From contig NZ_PISP01000001.1 of assembly GCF_002834295.1 (NCBI RefSeq), positions 1,178,001 to 1,242,000 on the forward strand: a stretch of DNA of 64,000 bases, read 5' to 3'. Position numbers and translations under genes: made by a program. This stretch comes from Rhodohalobacter barkolensis. GTDB lineage: Bacteria > Bacteroidota > Rhodothermia > Balneolales > Balneolaceae. The notes beneath the pieces are model-generated. The model had not been told where the DNA came from, did not search any database, and saw only the letters and a list, made by a program, of their open reading frames with translations. Below are positions 1-8,555 of the stretch, in pieces (position 1 is the first letter of the stretch; each line of letters begins with the position of its first letter).

Positions 1-984
1 AATAACGATAAAAAAGTAGAGCTTATCTTTAAGAATTCTGCAGAAAATGCAGACACCACAGCAATGGCTGTTACTGAGCTTACCTGGGCTCATCATGCAG
101 ATGCCGTAATTGGCCCCCTCTTTTCTGAACCGGCCAAACAGATGGCCCGGCTGTCAGAAGAGTACCAAATTCCGATGTTAGCACCACTGGCAAATTCAGA
201 TGAACTCAGTCTGGATTATAACTATACCTTTCAAATCAATCCCACTTTTGAAGTTCACGGTATAAATATGGCCCGATATGCCGTTCAGGAGCTTGGACTT
301 GACACATTAGCCGTTATCACTGAAGCCGAGTCTTTAGGCCGTCAGTCAGCACTTGCATTCCGAAAGGAAGCCGAACGACTTGGAGCATATATCTCCTACT
401 TCTTTGAAGATGATTTTGCATCCATCGGCTACGATATGAGTGAGTACACCGAAGTATTTACTCCCGACGAGGCATTGATCGACTCATTAGGACTTGTGCC
501 TACAGAAGCAATTTTCGCCCCATTTACAGGACAAGCTTCATCAACTATGGCCAGTCTTTTAATGAATGACCTTGAAGCCATGGGGAGTCGACAAATAATT
601 CTGGGATCAGAAGAGTGGCAAGATGCTGACCTTTCCGCTTATCAGGAACGAACTTTTGAAATTTATCACACCCGTGCAAGTGGATCTGCAGCCGATTCAT
701 CAACAGTTGCCTACTTTGAAGAGGATTTTGAAACTCGGTTTGGCACAGCGCCGGACAGATTTGCAAGTATTGGATATGATACGGCAACTTTCCTTTTTCA
801 AAGCCTCGAAACAGCAGGTAATCCCAGCTATTTAGGTCGTGTATTAAGAAGTAAACAGCCCTACAACGGGTTGGCGCTTAAAATCCATTTTGATGGAAAC
901 CGTATAAATCAAATGCTATATATCCGACCTTTAACGCCACGTGCTGAAGAGAGATTCAATGGCAATGAAAATGCTGATAACTGA
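1..984 (+). CDS. Periplasmic ligand-binding protein, type 1 fold (5'-truncated by window)
   Basis: The reading frame is open from base 1 and runs through the first ATG at 64, so the gene begins upstream and about 327 C-terminal residues are visible. The segment beginning AVIGPLFSEPAK, followed by an 'IPMLAPLA' strand, is typical of the Leu/Ile/Val-binding (Peripla_BP_6) fold, in which two lobes close on a small ligand. The later 'DRFASIGYDTATFLFQSL' helix is also typical of that family. Such domains serve ABC transporters or act as lipoprotein activators of cell-wall enzymes. Without the N-terminus I cannot tell whether this one is a lipoprotein. It is convergent with mltG, and no transporter genes are visible. 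The ligand is unknown. Confidence 0.75.
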   Translation, partial: NNDKKVELIFKNSAENADTTAMAVTELTWAHHADAVIGPLFSEPAKQMARLSEEYQIPMLAPLANSDELSLDYNYTFQINPTFEVHGINMARYAVQELGLDTLAVITEAESLGRQSALAFRKEAERLGAYISYFFEDDFASIGYDMSEYTEVFTPDEALIDSLGLVPTEAIFAPFTGQASSTMASLLMNDLEAMGSRQIILGSEEWQDADLSAYQERTFEIYHTRASGSAADSSTVAYFEEDFETRFGTAPDRFASIGYDTATFLFQSLETAGNPSYLGRVLRSKQPYNGLALKIHFDGNRINQMLYIRPLTPRAEERFNGNENADN

Positions 985-1086
985 TTCGGATTAAAACCAC
1001 ACATTCTTAAAGAGTGACTATCGGGAATATTTACCACCTGGAATTAATTCAACTGATCTGCTTCTATCAAGAAAAGAGTATTAAAA

Positions 1087-2151
1087 CTATTCTCTGTTTT
1101 GAGACTCCAGCCGTTCGCGCTCATCACGTAATCGATACTGTTCTCTAATCCATCTCCTCCACTCTGCACTAGCCTGCTGATGCTCTTCAAATGTACGCGT
1201 AAAACGGTGTGAACCGTCCGGAGCAGCAACCATAAAGAGAAAATCATGTTCCTCCGGCTGAATAACGGATCTTATTGAAGCTTCATCAGGATTGGTAATG
1301 GGACCAGGCGGTAATCCCGCATTGATGTATGTATTGTACGGGTGATCAATCCGATAATCTTCAAATAACAAGCGCCTTCGTTCACCCAAGGCATAAATCA
1401 CAGTGGGATCGGCCTGAAGTCGCATATTTCTATTGAGTCGATTCAGATAGAGTCCTGCAATTCTGGGTTTCTCATCAGCGACCTTGGCCTCCATCTCTAC
1501 AATAGAAGCAAGAGTTACAATTTCACTGATCGAGTATCTGCTTTCCCCGATTTCATCCTGATATCTGTTTGATATCATACTTTCAAATTCACTATAAATC
1601 CTCCTAACCGCATTTTCAGGCGCTGCTGTCCAGTAAATCTGATAGGTATTCGGCAACATTCTAGAAAACAGCTCATCACCGGTTAATCCATATTCTTCTG
1701 CAATCTGTGAACTATCTGAAAACAGCTCCAAAAATTGTTCAGAATCTGCCTTTAACTGTACTCCAAGTGTTAAGGCTAATCTCTCGGGATCACTTCCGGA
1801 TAGTACGGTCACTGATGCCGGATCCTGAATACCTTTGGCCATATTCGACAAGAACTCTTCATATGAATGCGCTCCATCAACCCTGTAGAGACCGGTTCTA
1901 AAATTTCTCCAGCCTAATACCCTGCCGGCCCACTTCAGCTCATCACTATCTAAATTTACACCCAGATTATCCATCATCAAAGCCAGATCATCCAACCCGG
2001 TCCGGTCGTTCAGATAGATTTCTATAGGGATATCAGACTGTATTGCAGAAGGTTGGTACAACCGGTAGTTTCGCCATCCGGCTGTAATCAACAATACAAG
2101 GATAAATAGGATAAAAAGAGACAGAAGCTCTTTCTTACTAAAAGGATTCAT
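1087..2151 (-). CDS. mltG: Endolytic murein transglycosylase MltG (YceG-like)
   Basis: A 354-residue inner-membrane enzyme that cuts nascent peptidoglycan strands and so helps set glycan length. An N-terminal membrane anchor lies at about residues 8-25. The periplasmic part carries a LysM-like segment and then the YceG catalytic domain. The motif ASIVEME includes Glu219, which aligns with the catalytic Glu218 of E. coli MltG. The downstream signatures 'LQADPTVIYALG', 'YNTYINAGLPPGPI' and 'FTRTFEEH' are all present. Length and motif order are normal. It is transcribed alone, convergent with the binding-protein gene, and a repeat-rich gap lies upstream. Confidence 0.94.
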   Translation of the reverse strand: MNPFSKKELLSLFILFILVLLITAGWRNYRLYQPSAIQSDIPIEIYLNDRTGLDDLALMMDNLGVNLDSDELKWAGRVLGWRNFRTGLYRVDGAHSYEEFLSNMAKGIQDPASVTVLSGSDPERLALTLGVQLKADSEQFLELFSDSSQIAEEYGLTGDELFSRMLPNTYQIYWTAAPENAVRRIYSEFESMISNRYQDEIGESRYSISEIVTLASIVEMEAKVADEKPRIAGLYLNRLNRNMRLQADPTVIYALGERRRLLFEDYRIDHPYNTYINAGLPPGPITNPDEASIRSVIQPEEHDFLFMVAAPDGSHRFTRTFEEHQQASAEWRRWIREQYRLRDERERLESQNRE

Positions 2152-2280
2152 TATGATTTTCTTGTGATCAACTTTATCTGAAAACGAGATGAATATACGG
2201 TTTATTTAAAAGAATCCCTGTTTGGCGGATATGCTATTTATAGATCTCGATTAGGGAGAGGTTTCCTTTCATAATATGTA

Positions 2281-2510
2281 ATTCTGAGTGTAACGAAGAA
2301 TCTCTAGAATTTAACTTCATAGTGCAGGAGATCCTTCACTTTCGTTCAGGATGACCTAATCGTCATTCTGAGCCTGCGAAGAATCTCCCGGCTTTCATCT
2401 TCATAATGAAGAGATCCTTCACTACCGTTCAGGATGACCATACCCGTCATTCTGAGTACCTCGAAGAATCTTTTGAATTAAACTTTATAGTGAAGAATCT
2501 CTCGAATTCA
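2281..2510. repeat. Cluster of imperfect palindromic intergenic repeats
   Basis: Three adjacent units sit in the 552-bp gap 2152-2703. Each starts with (GTC)ATTCTGAG followed by GAAGAATCT. The first two end with the near-complement GAGATCCTTCAC plus TCAGGATGAC, so each can fold into a long hairpin. Unit 1 spans 2281-2355, unit 2 spans 2362-2438, and unit 3 starts at 2446 and decays by about 2510. The left and right arms differ at matching positions, as expected for old REP-like or MITE-like units. I see no coding potential here. Confidence 0.75.
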
Positions 2511-2610
2511 GCTTCATACAATGATCCGGATCAGAAAAATTTCACTGCTGTTTTAAATTAGTATGCCATTGGGTGGCAACATTTTCTCAAGATATTCGTA
2601 TACTTAATTA

Positions 2611-2690
2611 GTTATTTGGTTCCGCAAGGAATCAAATGCCCTAAAGAACAGCCTCAGGTTTTGGTCGACCTGAGGCTCTTTTTATTTATA
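2611..2690 (+). ncRNA. Candidate small RNA: GNRA-loop hairpin followed by an intrinsic terminator
   Basis: No plus-strand gene lies between base 984 and this point, yet a strong plus-strand terminator is present at 2650-2683. Just upstream, 2614-2637 forms a 10-bp stem (ATTTGGTTCC against GGAATCAAAT, one G-U pair) closed by a GCAA tetraloop. A TATACT sequence at 2599-2604 could be a -10 box giving a start near 2611 and an RNA of about 75-80 nt. The convergent gene begins at 2704 on the other strand. I do not recognise the RNA as a known family. The 5' end is inferred and no good -35 box was found. Confidence 0.4.
2650..2683 (+). terminator. Rho-independent terminator with no annotated upstream gene
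   Basis: AGCCTCAGGT at 2650-2659 pairs perfectly with ACCTGAGGCT at 2668-2677 and is followed by CTTTTTATTT. On the minus strand the stem is followed by GTTCTTTA, which is a poor U-tract, so the plus strand is the likely direction. The minus-strand gene ending at 2704 could still use the stem weakly. Confidence 0.75.
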
Positions 2691-2703
2691 CTCTTTTTGT
2701 TCT

Positions 2704-4110
2704 TTAAAAGGTTGGATTAAAACGGATCCAAAAGGCAGGCTTACCATCAAACTCTTTTAAAGGCCAGGCAATCTCCGCTCTGAATGCACCTGTACCCAGT
2801 CCAAATCCGGCATCGTGATGTAAATCTGAGAATTTAAAAGATGAGAATCCTGAAGTTGCGCTGGCTTCCGGACCGTCCGCCAAAACCGGGCCGTCTACAA
2901 ATTCGGTATCTTTCGTCCAACCGGAATCCAAAAATAGTAATATGTGCATGTTATAATCTCTCATCCAAACTCCGGGTTGAGAAGAAGATCTGCCAAACTG
3001 AACTTCTAAATTACTCAAAAGCATATTGTCACCCCGAAAATATTTATATGGAGATCCCCGCAGAGTGCCCACACCACCCAAATAGAACTGTTTAAAATCG
3101 GGTACATCTCCGGTAATTCCACCGGCTTTTAATCTCCATCTCAATACTGATCCGGGTTCAAAATTGTAGAATAGCTTCAGCTCCGACCAGTATTTGTTGT
3201 AGCGGTAATTTTCATCACTTTCACTATTATCGGCAAGCTCAGCGCCAACAGTTGCTGCAAACGTAAAACGATTGGCTAAAAGAACATTCCTTGGATTAAA
3301 TGATAACGCAAAACTATATCGATCCAGATCAATTTCATCAGAACCGACATCAATGGCTGGATTGATCCGATAGGGACTCGCTTTACCAAAGAGAGACCAG
3401 GTTGTGTTTCTTTCTAAAGATCGAAAGGTATCTCTGTTGTACGAAAACGAGGCTTCAATCCATCTCTGAGTTCTGTAGGCTGCATATAATCCAAAACCTT
3501 CCATCTGATGGTAATCCTGAAAATCGTAGGAGGCAAAGAATGATGTTATGGAGTTTTCAATCAAGCCGATACGATCATGGTCTTCTGTTGATGTGGCTTT
3601 GTGAAACTCACCACCGATCATGAGTCTTTTCTCTACGCCTATCAATTTTTCAAGACCCAAAGCATATTCCCAATCTTTTGAAGCCGTTCCATAGCCAATA
3701 AATCCGTGGGGATGAATCTGTTCAATATCTAAAAAGCTGCTGTATCGGTGCCACTGCATTCTCTCCTTTCTAATTCCTAAGAACAGACCATTTACTCTGT
3801 TAAAGTGAATCATCGGAAGATTTGGATACTGACTGTATAGCTCATTACTGTAGTATGGGCCAGCCTCAAACCCTCCACCCAGGTCGACTCCGGTGTAGGA
3901 TAATCGTCGTGCCACGCGCTCTGCATCACTTCTCTCATCAGATTCAACCCGTGCAGAATCGACACTTGTTTGCTCCATTCCAAATAATTCTTCAAGAGAT
4001 TTATTGAAAATCGGATCTCGTTTGAACGGGTCCTCTTCCGACTGCTGAGCAAAAGATACAGCAGGAACGAGTACAAATAGTGTGATTGTGAAAAGTATTA
4101 AGCGTTTCAT
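2704..4110 (-). CDS. Omp85-superfamily outer-membrane barrel protein without POTRA domains
   Basis: A 468-residue protein with a Sec signal peptide ending at about residue 22 (VSFAQQ). A short acidic linker follows, then a predicted beta-barrel. The C-terminal half contains 'GGVGTLRGSPYKYF', which matches the conserved (V/L)RG loop of the Bac_surface_Ag barrel (BamA/TamA family) that folds back into the pore, and the last strand ends in Phe. There is no room for POTRA repeats, so it is not BamA itself. It lies 32 bp downstream of the SpoIIE-phosphatase gene and is probably the last gene of that minus-strand run. Substrate and role are unknown. Confidence 0.72.
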   Translation of the reverse strand: MKRLILFTITLFVLVPAVSFAQQSEEDPFKRDPIFNKSLEELFGMEQTSVDSARVESDERSDAERVARRLSYTGVDLGGGFEAGPYYSNELYSQYPNLPMIHFNRVNGLFLGIRKERMQWHRYSSFLDIEQIHPHGFIGYGTASKDWEYALGLEKLIGVEKRLMIGGEFHKATSTEDHDRIGLIENSITSFFASYDFQDYHQMEGFGLYAAYRTQRWIEASFSYNRDTFRSLERNTTWSLFGKASPYRINPAIDVGSDEIDLDRYSFALSFNPRNVLLANRFTFAATVGAELADNSESDENYRYNKYWSELKLFYNFEPGSVLRWRLKAGGITGDVPDFKQFYLGGVGTLRGSPYKYFRGDNMLLSNLEVQFGRSSSQPGVWMRDYNMHILLFLDSGWTKDTEFVDGPVLADGPEASATSGFSSFKFSDLHHDAGFGLGTGAFRAEIAWPLKEFDGKPAFWIRFNPTF

Positions 4111-4142
4111 AATTGCAGGTACGATTAACCACTGTTAAAGTT

Positions 4143-6224
4143 TCAATTTTCCGGCACTTTTAAGACCATCATCGTGATATCATCATGAGGATCAACTCTT
4201 CCGGACCAGGTTTCAGCAAGCTGATTTAATTGTTGGATGATATCCGATGAACTAAAGTCTGCAGAGTTCATCAACACATTTTCAATTTTTTCCATACCTA
4301 ATATCTCTCTTTCCGGGTTGAAAAGTTCCGTTAATCCATCACTCATGATTAGTAATACATCTCCTTCATCCAGAGTCAACGATCTCTTTTGATATGGGTA
4401 ATTTACATTTCCGCCGAGTGGCAGCCCCCTCAAGAGAATCTGTTCTACTTCATTCTTTTTTTTGGAATAGTGAAGCACAGGTGGCATTCCGGCAATGGCC
4501 AGTTCAACTTTACGCTTGTTGCAGCGCAATAATATGAATCCCATATACATCAGGTGCATATTCAAATTCCGCAGACCTGATGAAATCCTTGTAAGCATAT
4601 TTAGAAGATCCACTTCGTGAACTAACGTGTGGAAATAACTTTTTGCTGCTGCTACCATAATACCGGCTTTTAATCCGTGTCCGGTAGCATCTCCCAATGC
4701 TAATACCAGTGAACCATCTTGTTCAACACTGTAATCGTAGTAGTCTCCACCCACTTCCGTTGCCGTATCCATATACACAGCCAGATCATATTCGGGCAGA
4801 GAGGGCATTTTTTTCGGTAGCATTGATAACTGTAATGCACGAGCTTCTTCAAGCTCTGCAGATTTTCTCTTATTCTCTGCTTCCAAAAGTCGTTTCTCAA
4901 TTTCACGCTCTTTATTGATTCGCTCCTGCTCAAGCGTACGTTCTGACAGATCCTGAACCTCAATCAGCTTTTGCTGTAAATTCTTTTGAGTTGAGGCGAA
5001 CTCCCTGGATAAGAAAATGGACATGGAGAGAATCAGTAGACCGGAACCGGCCATATTGATGATTTTAACATCACCGGCCACAAATTGAAAATTTATTAAA
5101 ATGCTGATAATCAATCCTACCACAAAGAAAAGCATCCCAACACCTATGATCCAGGCCCCCGCTTTTCTTTTTCGAAACATGATGTAAAGTGTACGCAGCA
5201 ATTCTGCCACAAAAACGAGGATAATTACCTCCCTGAACCATACCAAATCCGTTGGATAAAAATAGACGAATACAGCCGAAATCAACCCAAAAGCCAACAC
5301 TACATTAGAGTAGATTGACCTCTGTTTTTGATCAATACTGTGCATTAAACGAACTGCAAAAGCCAATACAATAATCTCAAAGAAGAGTGCAGATTTTAGA
5401 AAGAAAATTGAAGCAAATGTGTCGTTTGCCATTTCAATCCGATACAGGAAATAGGTAATAAAGAGTAATCCTCCCGCAAACAGTGAAAAATAGAGGTTAC
5501 GCTTTTCCTTGGGATAGAAAAGAAACAGCAAAAAATGAATCAAGGAAAAGGTGAGTAAAATACCGGCAAAGAACATGCTTATTCCCGTCCAATCGGAGAT
5601 AAATGACAACACCTGATTTTGATGAGACTTCCAGTCTGCCAGTAAAAACCGGAATCCATTATTCCCAAACATACGCTCCGTCTCTACGTTGTTGGGGTTA
5701 ATAAAACGAACAGCAAGAGTTTGAATGCCGTTATCCGGAAATACTATGACCGGGAGCTCATTTCCACTGTACGATTCGGCCCGTTCTGGGTTTGTTGAAA
5801 ACCGCCCCAGTTCATAAATTTTCTCTCCATTCAGATAAATCTCAGAAGCTCCCAAATGGCGGTCTACAACAAGTGCCAAAGGTTTACCTACCAGCCCCTC
5901 TCCCACTTTTATCCGCTTTCTGAACCAACCTATTCCATCCCACTCTACAAACGAAAGGTCTGCCGCTGTCAGATTTGTGCTAATCACATTCCATTCGCTG
6001 TCTTCAAATTCCGGATTTGCCCACTGCACATTATCGCCGGCTTTAAATTTCCAACGGTCGCTAATGTAGATAATCCGCTCACTGTCCGACATGCTTTCAG
6101 CTGATATCTCTTCAACTTCAAACTCATCAAATTGAAAGAAGGTATCTTGCGCCCCCGCCGATTGAGCAGTCAGACCGATCAAAATTATTCCAAATAGTAC
6201 CTGTATTAACCGTTCTGTTTTCAC
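4143..6224 (-). CDS. 7TM-DISM sensor with cytoplasmic SpoIIE/PP2C-type Ser/Thr phosphatase
   Basis: A 693-residue membrane receptor. Residues 1-25 are a signal peptide. Residues 50-195 form a periplasmic beta-sandwich of galactose-binding type. About seven membrane spans (205-405) match the 7TMR-DISM fold, and a coiled coil (410-465) leads into a PP2C phosphatase (465-690). Metal-binding motifs are complete: GGDYYD with Asp494 and Asp497, GDATGHG with Asp512, then SDGLTE and DDIT near the C-terminus. Such RsbU-like enzymes dephosphorylate anti-sigma antagonists (STAS proteins) in partner-switching systems, but no STAS or anti-sigma kinase gene is visible here. The start lies 7 bp after the DUF4097 gene, which implies co-transcription. 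Confidence 0.88.
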   Translation of the reverse strand: MKTERLIQVLFGIILIGLTAQSAGAQDTFFQFDEFEVEEISAESMSDSERIIYISDRWKFKAGDNVQWANPEFEDSEWNVISTNLTAADLSFVEWDGIGWFRKRIKVGEGLVGKPLALVVDRHLGASEIYLNGEKIYELGRFSTNPERAESYSGNELPVIVFPDNGIQTLAVRFINPNNVETERMFGNNGFRFLLADWKSHQNQVLSFISDWTGISMFFAGILLTFSLIHFLLFLFYPKEKRNLYFSLFAGGLLFITYFLYRIEMANDTFASIFFLKSALFFEIIVLAFAVRLMHSIDQKQRSIYSNVVLAFGLISAVFVYFYPTDLVWFREVIILVFVAELLRTLYIMFRKRKAGAWIIGVGMLFFVVGLIISILINFQFVAGDVKIINMAGSGLLILSMSIFLSREFASTQKNLQQKLIEVQDLSERTLEQERINKEREIEKRLLEAENKRKSAELEEARALQLSMLPKKMPSLPEYDLAVYMDTATEVGGDYYDYSVEQDGSLVLALGDATGHGLKAGIMVAAAKSYFHTLVHEVDLLNMLTRISSGLRNLNMHLMYMGFILLRCNKRKVELAIAGMPPVLHYSKKKNEVEQILLRGLPLGGNVNYPYQKRSLTLDEGDVLLIMSDGLTELFNPEREILGMEKIENVLMNSADFSSSDIIQQLNQLAETWSGRVDPHDDITMMVLKVPEN

Positions 6225-6231
6225 CCTTTAT

Positions 6232-7227
6232 CTACTGTTGAGATTCCCGAACTTTTATTGATCCGGCAACTGTCTTTAAGTTTACCGGTATACCGCCCTC
6301 TCTAATCTCCACTGAGGCATTTCCAAAACCAACACGCTTTGTAATTCCGGCATCTCCAAGTTCATCAAAATTGAAACTAAGTCCTCTCGCATCAATATCA
6401 TATCCGGCCATCTTAGGGAGTGTCAGATCAATATCACCGGTTGTAGTCTCCAGGTACACCCCAATCGACACTTCCTGGAAGTCAGACTGAATATCACCGC
6501 TGGTTGAAGCCGCAACCAATGTGCCTGAAATTCCCGAGGTTACGATATCTCCGGTAGTCGTTCTCAGTCTGATTTCACCGTAATCTCGGTCTGCAGTAAT
6601 ATCTCCGCTTACCGTTTTTGCGTAGATATTGCCCTTTAAATTATCAAGCATAATATCTCCCGCTGTGGAAATTGCCCGAATTTCACCGGTCATATTCCGA
6701 ATATTCAAATTTCCGGCAAGATTTTGAACATAGTGCTGCCCTTCTACATTATCTGCATCAATTTTACCGTTAATACTTCTCAGATTTAGAGAGGCTTCTT
6801 TGGGTACCTGTATAGAGAAATTAAACTTTACATCATCTGCAGACCGGTTTGATCTCCGATCTTCCACTGAGGCAATTATTGAATTCCCCTGTTTCTGGAT
6901 AATGATTCGGTAGTTATCCAGGTTTCGGGTGCCAGACCATAGCGAAAACTCACGTTTTACATAAAGGTCAATTTGAACTCCCTCTATAGCGGAATTTTGA
7001 ACAACCTCTATATCGCCGGAAAGAGTATTTATGTTGATCGTTGGGTTATGATCAACTCTGAAAAACTCCGATCGATAAGGATCTTCCTGATTAGATATTT
7101 CAGAATTGGCAGAATGTATTAAAGCCACGGTAGATTGTGCAGTGCTGCTTTCCGTTAGCGGCACCATCAGAATCAACAGGATGGGGAAAAACCGGCTGAA
7201 CTTGTAAAATCTGAGCTTGTTGATCAT
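6232..7227 (-). CDS. Exported DUF4097 beta-helix protein (putative adhesin family)
   Basis: A 331-residue protein with an N-terminal signal sequence (about residues 12-30). A long run of short beta-strand repeats follows, such as 'TTGDI', 'STSGDI', 'VSGDITAD' and 'LKGNIYA'. This ladder of G-D-I turns is the hallmark of DUF4097, a right-handed beta-helix-like fold found in exported or surface proteins. There is no catalytic motif. It lies 64 bp downstream of the HD-domain gene and 7 bp upstream of the 7TM phosphatase gene, so the two may act together. DUF4097 proteins often accompany anti-sigma or stress-sensing genes, but its role here is only inferred. Confidence 0.82.
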   Translation of the reverse strand: MINKLRFYKFSRFFPILLILMVPLTESSTAQSTVALIHSANSEISNQEDPYRSEFFRVDHNPTININTLSGDIEVVQNSAIEGVQIDLYVKREFSLWSGTRNLDNYRIIIQKQGNSIIASVEDRRSNRSADDVKFNFSIQVPKEASLNLRSINGKIDADNVEGQHYVQNLAGNLNIRNMTGEIRAISTAGDIMLDNLKGNIYAKTVSGDITADRDYGEIRLRTTTGDIVTSGISGTLVAASTSGDIQSDFQEVSIGVYLETTTGDIDLTLPKMAGYDIDARGLSFNFDELGDAGITKRVGFGNASVEIREGGIPVNLKTVAGSIKVRESQQ

Positions 7228-7291
7228 TTTTAGCTAATCTTAACTGTGAATGTCTGACCTACTCTACGCAACCATTCAGATAGGGTTTCAG

Positions 7292-7840
7292 CTAAAAGAG
7301 CTTTTTAAATGAATCGATCAAAAATTGTATATGCTCTGCCAGATCTTTCCCAATTAACTTCGCTCCTTTTTGAATGTCCTCTCTGGGCACATTTTCTGCA
7401 AAGCGTTTGTCTTTCAGCTTTTTTCGAACGGATTTCACCTTCATATCTGAAAACCCGTTGGGACGCATCAGTGAAACTGCATTCATAAATCCGGACAGCT
7501 CATCACAGGCAAAAAGATATCGTTCAATTTCTGTTTCCGGCTCTTTTCCGGTTCGATCGGGTGCGTGAGCTTCGATGGCAGATATAACATCCTCCGGGTA
7601 ACCCGCTTCCGGAAGGATTTCCTCTACAGCTTTTTTAGGATGTTCGTCAGGGTACTTCTCCCAATCCAAATCGTGCAGCAGACCGGCTGTCCACCATTTA
7701 TCAACTTCGACATCCGATTTATCCAAAGATTTCGCATACTCCTCCATGGCCTTTGCAACCATTTTAGAGTGATGCTGCAGATTTTCATTTTCAATAAATT
7801 TTGTCAATAGATTGAGCGATGTATCTCTTGAAGGCATCAT
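7292..7840 (-). CDS. HD-domain protein (predicted metal-dependent phosphohydrolase)
   Basis: A 182-residue cytoplasmic protein. An early His and the pair in 'LLHDLDW' form the HD signature, and a later 'EAHAPDRTG' segment offers a further ligand. 'LFACDELSGFM' with its Asp is typical of HDIG-like hydrolases that act on nucleotides or small phosphates. The start (two Met codons, the first at 7840) overlaps the stop of the TM2-domain gene by 4 bp (ATGA), so translation is probably coupled. The substrate cannot be told from sequence. Confidence 0.8.
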   Translation of the reverse strand: MMPSRDTSLNLLTKFIENENLQHHSKMVAKAMEEYAKSLDKSDVEVDKWWTAGLLHDLDWEKYPDEHPKKAVEEILPEAGYPEDVISAIEAHAPDRTGKEPETEIERYLFACDELSGFMNAVSLMRPNGFSDMKVKSVRKKLKDKRFAENVPREDIQKGAKLIGKDLAEHIQFLIDSFKKLF

Positions 7841-8181
7841 ACGTTTATCTCCTGCTTAATCTCAAGCGCAATTTTACGATTAAACTCAAAGGCAAAATTC
7901 TTGTAATTTATCATATCCACGATTGTACCAATAAAACAGAGACCTGCGGTTAAAAAGTAGAGGATTCCCATTCCAATATGGCCAACAAAAAACCGATGAA
8001 TTCCGGCAACGCCGAAAAATCCGATCAGGGCTAAAATCAACAGAAGCATCGGATCTTTTCTCCGAGCGCGGTATATTTTTATAAACAACTCAACTTTATC
8101 TTCCGGTAATTCATCTAGTAATCGATTGATATACTGCATTTCATCGCCTTCCAGTTCAGGCATGTATTCAAATACTTTCAT
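7837..8181 (-). CDS. TM2-domain membrane protein
   Basis: A 114-residue protein with a short acidic cytoplasmic N-terminus (ending 'FIKIYRARRKDP') and then two hydrophobic helices joined by 'GIHRFFVGHIGMG'. That helix-turn-helix with its HRFF signature is the TM2 fold. The function of TM2 proteins in bacteria is not established. It overlaps the genes on both sides by 4 bp, making a tight DUF2752-TM2-HD block. Confidence 0.85.
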   Translation of the reverse strand: MKVFEYMPELEGDEMQYINRLLDELPEDKVELFIKIYRARRKDPMLLLILALIGFFGVAGIHRFFVGHIGMGILYFLTAGLCFIGTIVDMINYKNFAFEFNRKIALEIKQEINV

Positions 8182-8495
8182 TGTTCTGAGTTGTTATGTT
8201 TAATATTTAAGTTTCGACGAAAAATAGAACCGATGCGGCCAATAATAATCAAAATTGCAAGAATTCCCGCCGGATGCATCGATATGGAGGCCAATAAGTC
8301 GCCCCGAAACGCATGTGATATGGAACGTCCGAGTCCTTCACCCGGGCAGAATTCAAAACCCAACCTTTCAACCGGACAGAGTGTAGCAGCTTCTGAAAAT
8401 GGGTCGAGCAATGCCATCAGTATCAGTCCGGCTGTTAAAGCCATCCATTCAAAATGCAAAAAAAATAGTTTTTTGAACGATCCTGAAATATTCAT
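8178..8495 (-). CDS. DUF2752 small membrane protein
   Basis: A 105-residue protein with two hydrophobic segments (about 16-30 and 72-88). The central 'LCPVERLGFEFCPGEGLGRSI' region matches the DUF2752 pattern of a Cys-Pro pair followed by a CPG(C/E)GL turn. The second Cys of the usual CPGCG motif is Glu here. DUF2752 proteins are commonly paired with TM2 proteins, as in this operon, but no biochemical role is known. It is the first gene of the minus-strand run and is divergent from the TonB receptor. Confidence 0.78.
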   Translation of the reverse strand: MNISGSFKKLFFLHFEWMALTAGLILMALLDPFSEAATLCPVERLGFEFCPGEGLGRSISHAFRGDLLASISMHPAGILAILIIIGRIGSIFRRNLNIKHNNSEQ

Positions 8496-8555
8496 ACTTA
8501 TCTATCTTACAGGTTCACTATCAACAGATTAAGCTTACATATTTTATCCCACTAT

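Noticed and set aside
7292-8495. DUF2752-TM2-HD block as a toxin-antitoxin or defence cassette
   Set aside because: No nuclease, cyclase effector or toxin motif is visible; the proteins look like ordinary small membrane proteins and a hydrolase.
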